DNA of 64,000 bases from VRUE01 sp963702955 (GTDB lineage: Bacteria; Actinomycetota; Thermoleophilia; Solirubrobacterales; 70-9): assembly GCA_963702955.1 (NCBI GenBank), contig OY969774.1:1178001-1242000 (forward strand). The letters are read 5' to 3'. The notes below the pieces were generated by a model, which worked only from the letters and a program-made list of their open reading frames with translations, searched no databases and was not told where the DNA came from. The first letter of the stretch is position 1, and each line of letters opens with the position of its first letter. This document shows, piece after piece, positions 6,957-15,941 of the stretch. Both the position numbers and the translations under genes were made by a program.

Positions 6957-9900
6957 GCGACCGCGCGTCGACGCCCGAGCAAGAGCGGGCGATCGAGGCC
7001 GGCGCCCGCGACGTTCTCGTCGAGGCGGGCGCCGGGACCGGCAAGACCGGGGTGATGGTCGACCGCTACTGCCGCCTGCTCTGCGACCTCGAGCTGTCCC
7101 CCGACGCGGTGCTCGCCTTCACCTTCACCGACAAGGCGGCGACCGAGCTGCGCCGGCGCATCCGGGCGGAGCTGGCCCGGCGCGCCGGCGCGGGCTCGGA
7201 GCGTGCCGGCGAGCTGCTGGCCGCGCTCGGCGGTGCCTGGGTGACGACGATCCACGGCTTCTGCAGCCGCCTGCTCGCCGCCCACCCGGTGGCCGCCGGG
7301 ATCGACCCGCGCTTCCGCGTTCTCGACGCGCCCGAGGCGGAGCGGGCCGCGGGCGAGGCGTTCGACGACGCTCTGGTCGAGTTCCTCGCCGGCGGCGACG
7401 AGGACCGCGAGCGGACGGTCGCAACCTTCGAGGTCGGCGGCCTGCGGGCGCTCGTCAGCGGCATCCACGCCGAGCTGCGCAGCCGCGGCGAGGTCGAGCC
7501 GCGGCTGCCGGTGCCGCCCGCGGCCGACCCGGAGGCGGCGCTCCGCCGCGTCGCCGCGGTCGCCGCCGAGACGCTCGCGGAGCTGAAGCCGGACAGCTCC
7601 GGCTACGAGCTGGTCGAGCGAGCGGTCGAGCGGCTCGGCGGCGCCGCGGGCGTCCCCGAGCTCGACGAGCTGACCGCCCTGCGGACGGACAGCAAGGCGA
7701 AGGCGATGGCCGCCTACCGCGAGGCGATCGACGCCGCGGTGGCCCGCGCGGCCGAGGCGGGCGAGGGCGGTGAGGTCTACCGCCACGTCGCCGAGCTGCT
7801 GGCGCTCTTCGGGCGCCGCTTCGAGGCGGTCAAGGAGCGCCGCGGCGGACTCGACTTCGAGGACCTGCAGCTGCGCGCGGTGCGCCTGCTCGAACGCGAG
7901 GAGGTCGGCGACGCCTACCGGAGCCGCTTCAGCCACCTCCTGGTCGACGAGTTCCAGGACACCAACCGCCTGCAGCTGCGGCTGATCGAGGCGCTGCGCG
8001 GGCCGCGGACCGAGCTGATGGTCGTCGGCGACGAGCTGCAATCGATCTACGGCTTCCGCCACGCCGACCTCGACGTCTTCCGCGAGCGCCGCCGCGCGGT
8101 CGAGGCCGGCGGCGACGCGGCCGCGATCGAGTTGAGCGGCAACTTCCGCTCGCGCCCGGAGGTGATCGGCGCCGTCAACGCGATCGGGGCGAAGCTGCTC
8201 GGCGAGGCCTTCCACCCGCTGCGGGTCGGGGCGCCGCCGGCGACGCCGAGCCCGCCCGGCGACGGAGCCGCGGTCGAGCTGCTGCTGACCGCCCGCGACG
8301 GCTGGGACGAGGAGGGGATCGACCTGGCGCCGGCGACCGACGCCGACACGCCGCCGGCCCACCTCGCCGAGGCGCGCTTCGTCGCCGAGCGGCTGCGGCG
8401 GCTGCACGAGAGCGGGGTCGAGCGCGGCGAGATGGTCGTCCTGCTGCGCGCCTTCACCCACCTCGACGCCTACGAGGACTCGCTCGACCGCGCCGGCCTG
8501 CGCCCCTACACGATCGGCGGTCGCGGCTACTGGTCCCAGCAGCAGGTCGCCGATGTCTGCGCGCTGCTGGCGACGATCGCCAACCCGCTCGACGACCAGG
8601 CGCTGTTCGGCGCCCTCGCCTCGCCCGCCTGCGGCGCCGCGCCCGACACGCTCTGGCTGCTGCGCGCCGCCGCCGGCCGCCGCCGGCACGTCTGGCCGGC
8701 GCTGGAGCTGGCGGCGGGAATGGGCGAGGCGGAGCTGGAGGACCCCGAGCGGCTTGACCGGATCCAGGCGGCCGAGCTGGCGCTGGTGGGCGACTTCGCG
8801 CGGACCGTCGCCGGCCTGCGCGAGCGGGCCGGTCGGCTCTCGCTGGCCGGGCTGATCGACGCGGCGATCGCCGCGACCGGCTACGACCTGGCGATCCTGA
8901 CCCGTCCCGAGGGCGAGGCGCGGTTCGCCAACGTGCGCAAGCTGATGCGACTCGCCGGCGATTTCGAGGAGCGCGAGGGGCGCGACCTGCGCGGCCTGCT
9001 CGACTTTCTCTCCTCGCGCGCCGAGGCAGACGTCGAGGCGGAGGCGGCGAGCGCGGTCGAGGGCCACGACGGGGTGCGGATCATGACCGTGCACAGCGCC
9101 AAGGGGCTCGAGTTCGGCGTCGTCGCCGTCCCCAACCTCTCGCGCCGCCTGCTGGCCGGCTCGCGCCTGCCGCCGCTGACGCTCGGCCACGAGCGCGAGC
9201 GGCCGCGGGTGGGGCTGCAGCTGCGCCGGCTCGGCGCCGCCTCGATCAACCTCTACGCGCACGAGGAGCTCTGCGCCGAGGCGCAGGCGCGCGAAGCCGA
9301 GGAGGAGCTGCGCCTCTTCCACGTCGCCGCGACGCGGGCCCGCGAGCGGCTGATCCTCAGCGGCGTGGCGATGCCGAAGCCGGCGAACGGCAGCCGGCCC
9401 GGCACCCCGGTGATCGAGCGGATCGTCAACGGCTTCGAGGTCGACCGCGAGCGCGACTCGGAGATCGAGGTGCCGGCGCCCGAGCCGCGCGCCGGGCTCG
9501 AGGCGAGCTTCGCGCCCGCGCAGATCGCCGTGCGGGTCAACCTGCCCTCGCCGCAGCGCGCGGCCGAGCTGACCGCGGTCCGGCGCGAGGCGCCGAGCGA
9601 GGCGCCGGCTGACGCCGCCCAGGCCCCGCTCCTGCCGCGCGACCCGCCGACCGTCCCCAACCGCCCCCTCTCCTACACCGCGCTGGCCGCCTACGGGGAG
9701 TGCGGCTACCGCTTCTACATGGAGCGCGTGCTCGACCTCGGCGAGCGCGTTCGAGATTTGAACCGCATAGCGACTCAAACCTCGAACGCGCCTCCGGGAG
9801 ATGGCGACGGCACCACCGACGGCAACCGCGCCGAGGCTGCCGCGCGCGGCGCCGCCGTGCACTCGCTGCTCGAGTGGAGCCAGGCGAACGGGTGGCGGGA

Positions 9901-10474
9901 GCCGGACGCCGGGCTGGTCGCCGAGCACGCGCGCGCCGCCGGGCTCGACCCGGCGAGCGGGATCGTGGAAGAGCTGCCGGCGCCGATCCGCGCCTGGCTC
10001 GGCTCGAAGCTGCTGCGCGAGCGGATCGCCACCGCGGGGACGACGGTCCGCGCCGAGGTTCCGCTCCTGCTCGGCGTCTCGGGCGCGACCCTGCTCGGCT
10101 CGATCGACCTGCTGGTCGAGCGCGACGGGGGGCCGCCGCTGGTCGTCAACTACAAGACCGACCGCCTCGACGGCTCCTCGCCGGCCGAGCGGTCGGCCAA
10201 GTACGCGACCCAGCGGTCGGTCTACGCGCTGGCGGTCGCCGAGGCGCGGGGCGCGAGCGAGGTCGAGGTCGCCTACGTGTTCCTGGAGCGCCCCGACGAG
10301 CCGGTCGTCGAACTGGTCGATGCGACGGCGATGGAGCGCGGCCGCGAGGAGCTGGCGGCGACGATCGCCCGGATCGGCGCCGGCGAGTTCCCGGTCGCCT
10401 CCGTCGAGCGCCGCGACTGGGACCTCTGCAACGGGTGTCCCGCCTTGGGACGCCTCTGCTCAGGTCCGCTCTAG
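6953..10474 (+). CDS. AddA-like UvrD/REP helicase with RecB-type nuclease domain
   Basis: An SF1A helicase-nuclease of 1173 residues. Visible motifs are EAGAGTGKT (Walker A, near 26), AFTFTDKAA (Ia), LLVDEFQDTN (II, near 332), VVGDELQSIYGFRHAD (III), NFRSRPE (IV), TVHSAKGLEF (V, near 712) and FHVAATRARERL (VI). The C-terminal nuclease has GSIDLLVER and NYKTDRLD (near 1066), and CNGCPALGRLC at the very end may ligate Fe-S. It starts at GTG 6953 within the GTGA overlap; ATG 6941 is an in-frame alternative. With its partner it should resect DNA ends for RecA loading. A 47-bp palindrome (9745-9791) lies in frame before the nuclease domain, and the gene overlaps convergent xseB by 15 bases. Confidence 0.88.
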   Translation: MSDRASTPEQERAIEAGARDVLVEAGAGTGKTGVMVDRYCRLLCDLELSPDAVLAFTFTDKAATELRRRIRAELARRAGAGSERAGELLAALGGAWVTTIHGFCSRLLAAHPVAAGIDPRFRVLDAPEAERAAGEAFDDALVEFLAGGDEDRERTVATFEVGGLRALVSGIHAELRSRGEVEPRLPVPPAADPEAALRRVAAVAAETLAELKPDSSGYELVERAVERLGGAAGVPELDELTALRTDSKAKAMAAYREAIDAAVARAAEAGEGGEVYRHVAELLALFGRRFEAVKERRGGLDFEDLQLRAVRLLEREEVGDAYRSRFSHLLVDEFQDTNRLQLRLIEALRGPRTELMVVGDELQSIYGFRHADLDVFRERRRAVEAGGDAAAIELSGNFRSRPEVIGAVNAIGAKLLGEAFHPLRVGAPPATPSPPGDGAAVELLLTARDGWDEEGIDLAPATDADTPPAHLAEARFVAERLRRLHESGVERGEMVVLLRAFTHLDAYEDSLDRAGLRPYTIGGRGYWSQQQVADVCALLATIANPLDDQALFGALASPACGAAPDTLWLLRAAAGRRRHVWPALELAAGMGEAELEDPERLDRIQAAELALVGDFARTVAGLRERAGRLSLAGLIDAAIAATGYDLAILTRPEGEARFANVRKLMRLAGDFEEREGRDLRGLLDFLSSRAEADVEAEAASAVEGHDGVRIMTVHSAKGLEFGVVAVPNLSRRLLAGSRLPPLTLGHERERPRVGLQLRRLGAASINLYAHEELCAEAQAREAEEELRLFHVAATRARERLILSGVAMPKPANGSRPGTPVIERIVNGFEVDRERDSEIEVPAPEPRAGLEASFAPAQIAVRVNLPSPQRAAELTAVRREAPSEAPADAAQAPLLPRDPPTVPNRPLSYTALAAYGECGYRFYMERVLDLGERVRDLNRIATQTSNAPPGDGDGTTDGNRAEAAARGAAVHSLLEWSQANGWREPDAGLVAEHARAAGLDPASGIVEELPAPIRAWLGSKLLRERIATAGTTVRAEVPLLLGVSGATLLGSIDLLVERDGGPPLVVNYKTDRLDGSSPAERSAKYATQRSVYALAVAEARGASEVEVAYVFLERPDEPVVELVDATAMERGREELAATIARIGAGEFPVASVERRDWDLCNGCPALGRLCSGPL
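9745..9791 (+). repeat. palindromic element inside the addA-like coding sequence
   Basis: Arms 9745-9761 and 9775-9791 are inverted repeats, 16 of 17 positions paired, around a 13-base loop. The segment is visibly AT-richer than its surroundings and encodes RVRDLNRIATQTSNA in a linker just after MERVLDLGE, where homologues vary in length. It looks like a short palindrome accepted in frame. I see no second copy of this exact sequence in the window. Confidence 0.6.
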
Positions 10475-10678
10475 CTTCTCCGCCAGCTCGTCGAGGCGCA
10501 GCTCCTGCAGGCCGGCGCTGACCGCATCCAGCTCGGCGGCGCAGTAGGTGACCAACTCGCGGCCCTCGCGGCAGAGCTCGAGCGTCTCCCGCAGACCCGC
10601 CTGGCCGGAGTCGAGCCGGTCGATGATCTCCTCCAGCCGCTCGACCGCGGCCTCGTAGGACTCCGGCTGCTCGCTCAC
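10460..10678 (-). CDS. xseB: exodeoxyribonuclease VII small subunit
   Basis: A 72-residue helical protein with the XseB signature: SYEAAVERLEEIIDRLDSG, then LRETLELCREGRELVTYC and a C-terminal amphipathic helix. XseB subunits coat the XseA stalk and are needed for the processive single-strand exonuclease, which releases oligonucleotides in mismatch repair and DNA clean-up. Its ATG overlaps the xseA stop by 4 bases (ATGA), so the operon order is xseA-xseB. The 3' end overlaps the convergent helicase gene. Confidence 0.93.
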   Translation of the reverse strand: MSEQPESYEAAVERLEEIIDRLDSGQAGLRETLELCREGRELVTYCAAELDAVSAGLQELRLDELAEKLERT

Positions 10679-11964
10679 TCTCCACCCCCGTCGCGGTCGA
10701 TCTCGGCGCCGACGCGGCCGTCGGCGAAGCGCAGTTTGACGCGGCCGGCGGCGACCGCGGCGGCGGCGCTGACGACCGGCTCGCCGCCGGCGTCCTCGGC
10801 GAGGGCGTAGCCGCGTTCGAGCGTGCGCTCGGGTTCGTGGGCGCGGAACGCGACCTCGGCCCGGTGCAGCGCTTCGCGGCGGCTGCCCGCTTCCACCCCC
10901 GCCGCGCGGCGCGCGGTGCGATCGAGAACGACGACCGCGATCCGGCGCTGGAAGGACAGGCGCGCGCCGACGCCGCGCTCGGAGGCGGCGCGCATCTCCC
11001 GCGTCTTCTGGTTGAGCGCGGCGCGCTCGCGGCGCAGCGCCCGCGCCGGGCCCCGGGCGAGGGCGGAGAGGTGGCGGGTCCGCGCCCCGACCGCGCCCTC
11101 GCCGACCCGCCGCAACGACTCGGCACAGCGCTCCAGCCCGCGCCGCGCGGCGAGGCAGTCGAGCGGCACCGCCGCCTCGGCGGCGTGGGTGGGCGTCGAG
11201 CAGGCGACCGCGGCGACGTCGTCGATCAGGGTCGAGTCGCGCTCGTGGCCGACGGCGCTGATCACCGGCACGCGCAGCATCGCCACCGTCCGGCAGAGGG
11301 TCTCGTCGCAGAACGCCCAGAGGTCGGCGAGGCTGCCGCCGCCCCTGGTGACGACGATCGCCTCGACCTCCGGCCGCGCCGCCAGGTCCTGGATCGCCGC
11401 CGCGATCGCCGGCGCCGCGCGCCTGTCCTGCACCGGGGCGAACGCCCAGACGACGCTGCCCGCCCAGCCGCGCCGCTGCAGGCCGGCGAGCAGGTCGCGC
11501 CGCGCGGCACCGGACTCGGCCGTGACGACGCCGATCGTCTTCGGCAGCAGCGGCCGGCCGAGCTGCTTCTGCAGCTCGAACAGGCCCTCGGAGCGAAGCT
11601 GCTTGCGCAGCGCCTCGAGCCGCGCCAGCAGGTCGCCCTCGCCGGCGAGCCGGAGATGCGTGACCCGGAACGAGAAGGCGGGCGAAGACGTGGCGCTGCC
11701 GATGAAATAGTCGGGCCCGCCGGCGGCGACGAATTCGGCGCCGTCTCGCAGCGCTCCATCCGGGATCTTCATCTGCTCCAGTTCATTTGCCCAGAGGGTG
11801 CAGGGAACGGCTCCGTCGCCGTCGCGCAACTCGAAGTAGGTCTGCTTCTGGGTATGGCGAAGGCCGGTCACCTCGCCGATCAGCTGCACCCGGGCCCGCT
11901 TGCGCAGCTCATCGCGAAGGGTTTTCGCATAGCGACCGACGGGGAATGGCCCAGGTAGCTCCAC
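10675..11964 (-). CDS. xseA: exodeoxyribonuclease VII large subunit
   Basis: 429 residues. An N-terminal OB-fold (residues about 8-100: YAKTLRDELRKRARVQLIGEV, YFELRDGDG) is followed by the catalytic domain, with PKTIGVVTAESGAA, VVTRGGGSLADLWAFCDE and PVISAVGHERDSTLIDDVA, then the coiled-coil stalk. These are the invariant XseA motifs. It starts at GTG 11964. It degrades ssDNA from both ends together with XseB. Placement beside the AddAB-like genes gives a compact DNA-repair cluster, although the two operons converge. Confidence 0.95.
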   Translation of the reverse strand: MELPGPFPVGRYAKTLRDELRKRARVQLIGEVTGLRHTQKQTYFELRDGDGAVPCTLWANELEQMKIPDGALRDGAEFVAAGGPDYFIGSATSSPAFSFRVTHLRLAGEGDLLARLEALRKQLRSEGLFELQKQLGRPLLPKTIGVVTAESGAARRDLLAGLQRRGWAGSVVWAFAPVQDRRAAPAIAAAIQDLAARPEVEAIVVTRGGGSLADLWAFCDETLCRTVAMLRVPVISAVGHERDSTLIDDVAAVACSTPTHAAEAAVPLDCLAARRGLERCAESLRRVGEGAVGARTRHLSALARGPARALRRERAALNQKTREMRAASERGVGARLSFQRRIAVVVLDRTARRAAGVEAGSRREALHRAEVAFRAHEPERTLERGYALAEDAGGEPVVSAAAAVAAGRVKLRFADGRVGAEIDRDGGGE

Positions 11965-12003
11965 ATGCCAAGGCTATCCCGACCGGGTGACGCGCACGCG
12001 GTG

Positions 12004-12333
12004 TCAGGCGGCGCGATTCCAGCGCCGCGCCCAGGCCTTCAGCTCGACGATCGCCGGCCGGAGGCCCGCGCCGGCCTCGGTCAGCGAGTATGTGACGCGG
12101 ACCGGCGAGGCGGCTTCGACCTCGCGCTCCACCAGTCCTTCCTCCTCCAGCTCGCGCAGGCGCCGCGAGAGCAACCGGTCCGAGAGGCCGGGCACCGCCT
12201 TGGCCAGCTCGCCGAAGCGCAGCGGGCCCTCGGTCAGGGCGCAGACGATCGCCCCGGTCCAACGCTTGCCGATCAGCTCGATAGCAGCGTGAAAGTGGGG
12301 GCAGACGCCTGGCGGCTGCTCTGTCGTGGACAT
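12004..12333 (-). CDS. HxlR-family transcriptional regulator
   Basis: A winged-helix regulator of 109 residues. The CPHFHAAIELIGKRWTGAIVCAL segment with its conserved Cys, RFGELAKAVPGLSDRLLSRRLRELEEEGLVER and the wing SPVRVTYSLTEAG are typical of HxlR/YodB proteins, which sense aldehydes, quinones or oxidants, often through that Cys. ATG 12333 is preferred to GTG 12342. A GCTTAC-N5-GTAAGC palindrome 20 bases upstream is a plausible autoregulatory site and is shared with the divergent protease gene. Confidence 0.9.
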   Translation of the reverse strand: MSTTEQPPGVCPHFHAAIELIGKRWTGAIVCALTEGPLRFGELAKAVPGLSDRLLSRRLRELEEEGLVEREVEAASPVRVTYSLTEAGAGLRPAIVELKAWARRWNRAA

Positions 12334-12352
12334 CGCCTCCACGGTCGAACCA

Positions 12353-12369
12353 GCTTACTGAACGTAAGC
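12353..12369. promoter_or_regulatory. HxlR-type operator
   Basis: GCTTAC-TGAAC-GTAAGC, with 6-bp arms and a 5-bp spacer, lies between the divergent HxlR regulator (start 12333) and the MarP-like protease (start 12406). CTTAC-N-GTAAG palindromes are typical targets of HxlR-family regulators, so autoregulation and possible control of the protease are likely. Confidence 0.65.
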
Positions 12370-12405
12370 GGTGGGCAAACGCGGCCGGCCTGCTTGTATT
12401 CCGGC

Positions 12406-13548
12406 ATGACCGTTCTCGACTGGTCGATCGTCGCCTTCACCGTCGCCCTCGCCCTCTGGGGCTACCGCCAGGGGCTGATCGTCGGCGTCCTCACCCTGGT
12501 CGGCTTCGGCGCCGGCGCCCTGGCCGGCAGCCGGCTCGCCCCGCTGCTCCTCAACCAGGGCTCGCAGTCCCCGTACGCACCGCTCTTCGCAGCGCTCGGC
12601 GCGCTGCTGGTCGGCGCGATCGTCGCGGTCACCCTGGAGAGCCTGGCGCTGGGCCTGCGCTCGCGGCTGATCCGCGGCCGCACGCTGCGCCTCGCCGACG
12701 GCGCCGGCGGCGCGGCGCTGATCGCCGCCGTCTCGCTGGGGATGGCCTGGGTGTTCGGCGCGGTCGCCCTGCACGCACCCGGCACCGCCCGGCTGCGAGC
12801 CGACGTGCAGCGGTCCGTGATCCTGCGCAGCCTGAACGACGTACTGCCGCCCTCGGGCCCGGTCCTCAACGCGCTCAACCGGGTCAACCCGGCGCCGTCG
12901 ATCGCCGGCCCGACCACGCCGGTCGCCGCACCGGACCCGGCGATCGCCTCCGACCCGGACGTGCAGCGCGCCGGGCGCTCCGTCGTCAGGGTGCTGGGGA
13001 CCGCCTGCGGGCTCGGGGTCGAGGGCTCGGGCTGGGTCGCCGCCCCCGGGACCGTCGTCACCAACGCCCACGTCGTCGCGGGCGAGGACGACACCACCGT
13101 GATCGCCCCGGACGGCGCCTCGCTCGAAGCGACGCCGGTCCGCTACGACCCCGAAAACGACCTGGCGCTGCTGCACATCAACGCCGAAATCCCGGCCTTG
13201 CCGATCGCCCCCGACCCGCAGCGTGGCGACGGCGGCGCCGTCCTCGGCTATCCCGAAAACGGCCCCTACTCGATCGCCCCGGCGCGAATCGGCGACACCC
13301 AGTCGGTGATCAGCGAGGACTCCTACGGAGCCGGCCCGATCCGCCGGTCGATCGCCTTCCTCCGCGGCACCGTCCGCAGCGGCAATTCCGGCGGCCCCCT
13401 GGTCAACTCACGCGGCCGCGTGATGGGCACCGTCTTCGCAGCGACCACCTCGGGGCCCCCGGGCGGCTTCGCCGTCCCCGACGAAGTCGTCAAATCAGCT
13501 CTAAACGAACCAGAGACGCCGGTCGATACGGGCCCGTGCACCGGATGA
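12406..13548 (+). CDS. MarP-like membrane serine protease (CvpA + trypsin)
   Basis: 380 residues. Four hydrophobic segments in residues 1-125 form a CvpA-like membrane domain, followed by a periplasmic chymotrypsin-fold protease. The triad is visible: His in TNAHVVAG (near 219), Asp in ENDLALLHI (near 251) and Ser in SGNSGGPL (near 328). This arrangement matches mycobacterial MarP (Rv3671c), which helps maintain envelope and pH homeostasis by activating cell-wall hydrolases. ATG 12406 begins directly with the first membrane helix. A penicillin-binding protein follows on the same strand after 62 bp, in keeping with an envelope role. Confidence 0.88.
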   Translation: MTVLDWSIVAFTVALALWGYRQGLIVGVLTLVGFGAGALAGSRLAPLLLNQGSQSPYAPLFAALGALLVGAIVAVTLESLALGLRSRLIRGRTLRLADGAGGAALIAAVSLGMAWVFGAVALHAPGTARLRADVQRSVILRSLNDVLPPSGPVLNALNRVNPAPSIAGPTTPVAAPDPAIASDPDVQRAGRSVVRVLGTACGLGVEGSGWVAAPGTVVTNAHVVAGEDDTTVIAPDGASLEATPVRYDPENDLALLHINAEIPALPIAPDPQRGDGGAVLGYPENGPYSIAPARIGDTQSVISEDSYGAGPIRRSIAFLRGTVRSGNSGGPLVNSRGRVMGTVFAATTSGPPGGFAVPDEVVKSALNEPETPVDTGPCTG

Positions 13549-13610
13549 CTGTTCGAGGCTGAGCGGAGGGGTATAGGACCCGACCTCTCTCACCACTAAA
13601 TTCCTGCACA

Positions 13611-15344
13611 GTGAACCCTTTGCCTTCCGAGGTGCAGCGTCGGCGCCGCCTGCTCACCCGCGGTTTGCCACTGGCGATCATCGCCCTCGTCGCCTTCATC
13701 CTCGGCGCCTCCGCCGGGTCGCCGGGCTCGCCGGAAAAGGAAACCGCCCAGCGCTTCGCCGACGCCTGGGCCAAGGACGACATGGCGGCGATGTACCGCG
13801 AGCTGAACGAATCCTCGCGGGCCTCGATCGACGAGGGGGAATTCGCCGCCCAGTACCACGAAGCGGCGGAGGTGGCGACGCTGCGAACCCTCTCCGCCGG
13901 GTCGCCGGGCGACCCGGCGACGGCAAACGGCCACACGGTCGTGCCGGTGCCGGTCGAAGCCGGCACGGTGGCATTCGGCACGGTGAACGCCGACGTCGAC
14001 CTGCCCTACGCCGACGGCGGCATCGAATGGGACCCGAGCCTGGTCTTCCCGGGCCTCGAACCGGGCGAGCACCTCGAGAACAGGGTCGACCTGGCCCCGC
14101 GGGCGCCGATCCTCGCCCGCGACGGCACGGCGCTCGCCGAAGGGCCGGCCGACGCCCGCGAACACCCACTCGGCAGCGCCGCGATCGACGTCACCGGCGA
14201 AGTCGGGATGGCGAGCGAAGAAGAAGAGGCGGTCCTCGCCCGGCATGGCTTCCCGCCGGAAACCCCGGTCGGCATCAGCGGCATCGAGCAGGCCTTCAAC
14301 TCGCGGCTGGCGGGCCGCCCGGGAGGCTCCCTGCTCGCCGTCGCCGACCAGAGCGGCTCGGCGCGGATCATCTCCCAGGCCGAACCGAAGGCCGGCGTGC
14401 CGGTGAAGACGACGATCGACCCGGCGCTGCAGCAGGTCGCCGTCGCCGGCCTCGCCGGACGGGCCGGGGGCGTCGCCGTGCTCGACGCCCGCAGCGGCGA
14501 CGTCCGCGCCCTCGCCGGGCAGGCCTTCTCGGCCCCGCAGCCGCCCGGCTCGACCTTCAAGACGGTCACCACCACCGCCGCCCTGGAGAAGGGGGTCGTC
14601 TCGCTCGACGACGAATTCGAAGTCGTCAACGGCGTCGACGTCGGCGGGCGCTTCATCAGCAACGCCAACGGCGAGTATTGCGGCGGCACCTTCCGCGAAG
14701 CCTTCGCCGAGTCCTGCAATGCCGACTTCGCCCCGCTCGGCCCGAAGATCGGCAACGACGACCTGGTCGCCACCGCCGAAGCGTTCGGCTTCAACTCGCC
14801 GCCGACGATCTACGCTCCGAGCGTCGTCGAAGAAGTCGAACCGCCCGAGTCGAGCATCCCGACCGAAATCGGCGACGAACTCGACCTCGGCGTCAGCGCG
14901 ATCGGCCAGGGGGAAGTTCTAGCCACCCCATTGCAGATGGCGACCGTCGCGCAGACGATCGGCAACGACGGCGTCCGCGAGCCGACCGCGCTCGTCCTCA
15001 ACCGCAAGCTGCGCCCGGAACCGGAATCGCAGCGGGTGATGTCGAAGCAGATCGCCTCCGAACTGACCGAACTGATGATCGGCGTGGTCACCGAAGGGAC
15101 CGGCACCGCCGCGGCGATCCCGCAGGCTCAGGTCGCCGGCAAGACCGGCACCGCCGAGCTCGGCCCGAAGCCTGGCACCGAAGGCGAAGAAAACCCGGAG
15201 CAGATCAAGGACGCCTGGTTCGCCGCCTTCGCCCCGGCGGAAAAGGCCCGCCTCGCGGTCGGCATCCTCCTGGTCGAAGCCGAAGCCGCCGGCGGCGAAG
15301 TGGCGGCGCCGATAGCCGCCGAAGTGCTCTCGGCCGGGCTGTGA
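13611..15344 (+). CDS. penicillin-binding protein (transpeptidase with NTF2-like domain)
   Basis: 577 residues: a cytoplasmic R-rich start, one membrane anchor (about 18-36), an NTF2-like domain (about 42-120), a PBP dimerisation region and a transpeptidase domain. The active-site motifs are GSTFK (Ser near 313), SCN (near 367) and KTG in AGKTGTAELG (near 510). It cross-links peptidoglycan outside the membrane, in the manner of PbpA/PBP2-type D,D-transpeptidases. GTG 13611 lacks a clear ribosome-binding site, but no better in-frame start precedes the anchor. It sits 6 bases from the convergent lipoprotein gene. Confidence 0.9.
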   Translation: MNPLPSEVQRRRRLLTRGLPLAIIALVAFILGASAGSPGSPEKETAQRFADAWAKDDMAAMYRELNESSRASIDEGEFAAQYHEAAEVATLRTLSAGSPGDPATANGHTVVPVPVEAGTVAFGTVNADVDLPYADGGIEWDPSLVFPGLEPGEHLENRVDLAPRAPILARDGTALAEGPADAREHPLGSAAIDVTGEVGMASEEEEAVLARHGFPPETPVGISGIEQAFNSRLAGRPGGSLLAVADQSGSARIISQAEPKAGVPVKTTIDPALQQVAVAGLAGRAGGVAVLDARSGDVRALAGQAFSAPQPPGSTFKTVTTTAALEKGVVSLDDEFEVVNGVDVGGRFISNANGEYCGGTFREAFAESCNADFAPLGPKIGNDDLVATAEAFGFNSPPTIYAPSVVEEVEPPESSIPTEIGDELDLGVSAIGQGEVLATPLQMATVAQTIGNDGVREPTALVLNRKLRPEPESQRVMSKQIASELTELMIGVVTEGTGTAAAIPQAQVAGKTGTAELGPKPGTEGEENPEQIKDAWFAAFAPAEKARLAVGILLVEAEAAGGEVAAPIAAEVLSAGL

Positions 15345-15350
15345 GCCGGG

Positions 15351-15902
15351 CTAGAGGTCGAGGGTGACTTCGGCGGTTTCGGATTCCGGCCCGGGGATGT
15401 GCAGCGTCAGCGGCCGGTTCTCCGAAGCCGAGGCGGGGAGTTCGAAGATCACCAACGAGCCCTCGATCGGTCCCTGCTGCGGCGTCGAGTCGAGCACCGG
15501 GATCTGTTCTTCGGGTTCGACTTCGCCTCCGAACGGGAGGGCGTAGAGGCTCTTGCTGGGGAGCGAGTGGAAGGCCTGGTTGCCCGCATCGGTTATTTCG
15601 AGCGAGCGCGGCAGCGGCTGCGGTTCGTCGGTTTCGTTCTGCACTTCGAGGAAGATGCCGAAGTAGGCCGAGCCGGGCGGGGTCGGCGACTGCCCGACCA
15701 GATAGGCGGCGTCCTCGTTGTCCTTGGGGTTGAGGAAGCGCGAGAAGATCACCGTGTACTTGAGTTCCCCGAGCGAGACCGTCTCCCCCTCGACGACGCT
15801 CTTGGAGTCGCTGGAGTAGCCGCAGGCGGAAACGCCGAAGGCGAGGGCGGCGAGGGCGAGGGCCGCGAACAGCGGCGGCAGAAATCTGCGGCGACGGGGC
15901 AT
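15351..15902 (-). CDS. putative lipoprotein (DUF4352-like)
   Basis: 183 residues beginning with R-rich residues and a hydrophobic signal ending in FGVSAC, a usable lipobox with the lipidated Cys near residue 27. The mature part resembles the immunoglobulin-like DUF4352 fold: a segment on conditions of expression (LGELKYTVIFSRFLNP), then YFGIFLEVQNETDEPQPLPRS and a strand-rich end. These are exported proteins of unknown role. The gene is convergent with the penicillin-binding protein. Confidence 0.75.
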   Translation of the reverse strand: MPRRRRFLPPLFAALALAALAFGVSACGYSSDSKSVVEGETVSLGELKYTVIFSRFLNPKDNEDAAYLVGQSPTPPGSAYFGIFLEVQNETDEPQPLPRSLEITDAGNQAFHSLPSKSLYALPFGGEVEPEEQIPVLDSTPQQGPIEGSLVIFELPASASENRPLTLHIPGPESETAEVTLDL

Positions 15903-15941
15903 CGGCGGCGAGAGTCTATAAAGGCGCCCGGCAGCCCGCCC

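Noticed and set aside
6722..9928. A 1068-codon open frame antisense to the helicase gene
   Set aside because: It has the same shadow composition and runs opposite clear UvrD motifs.
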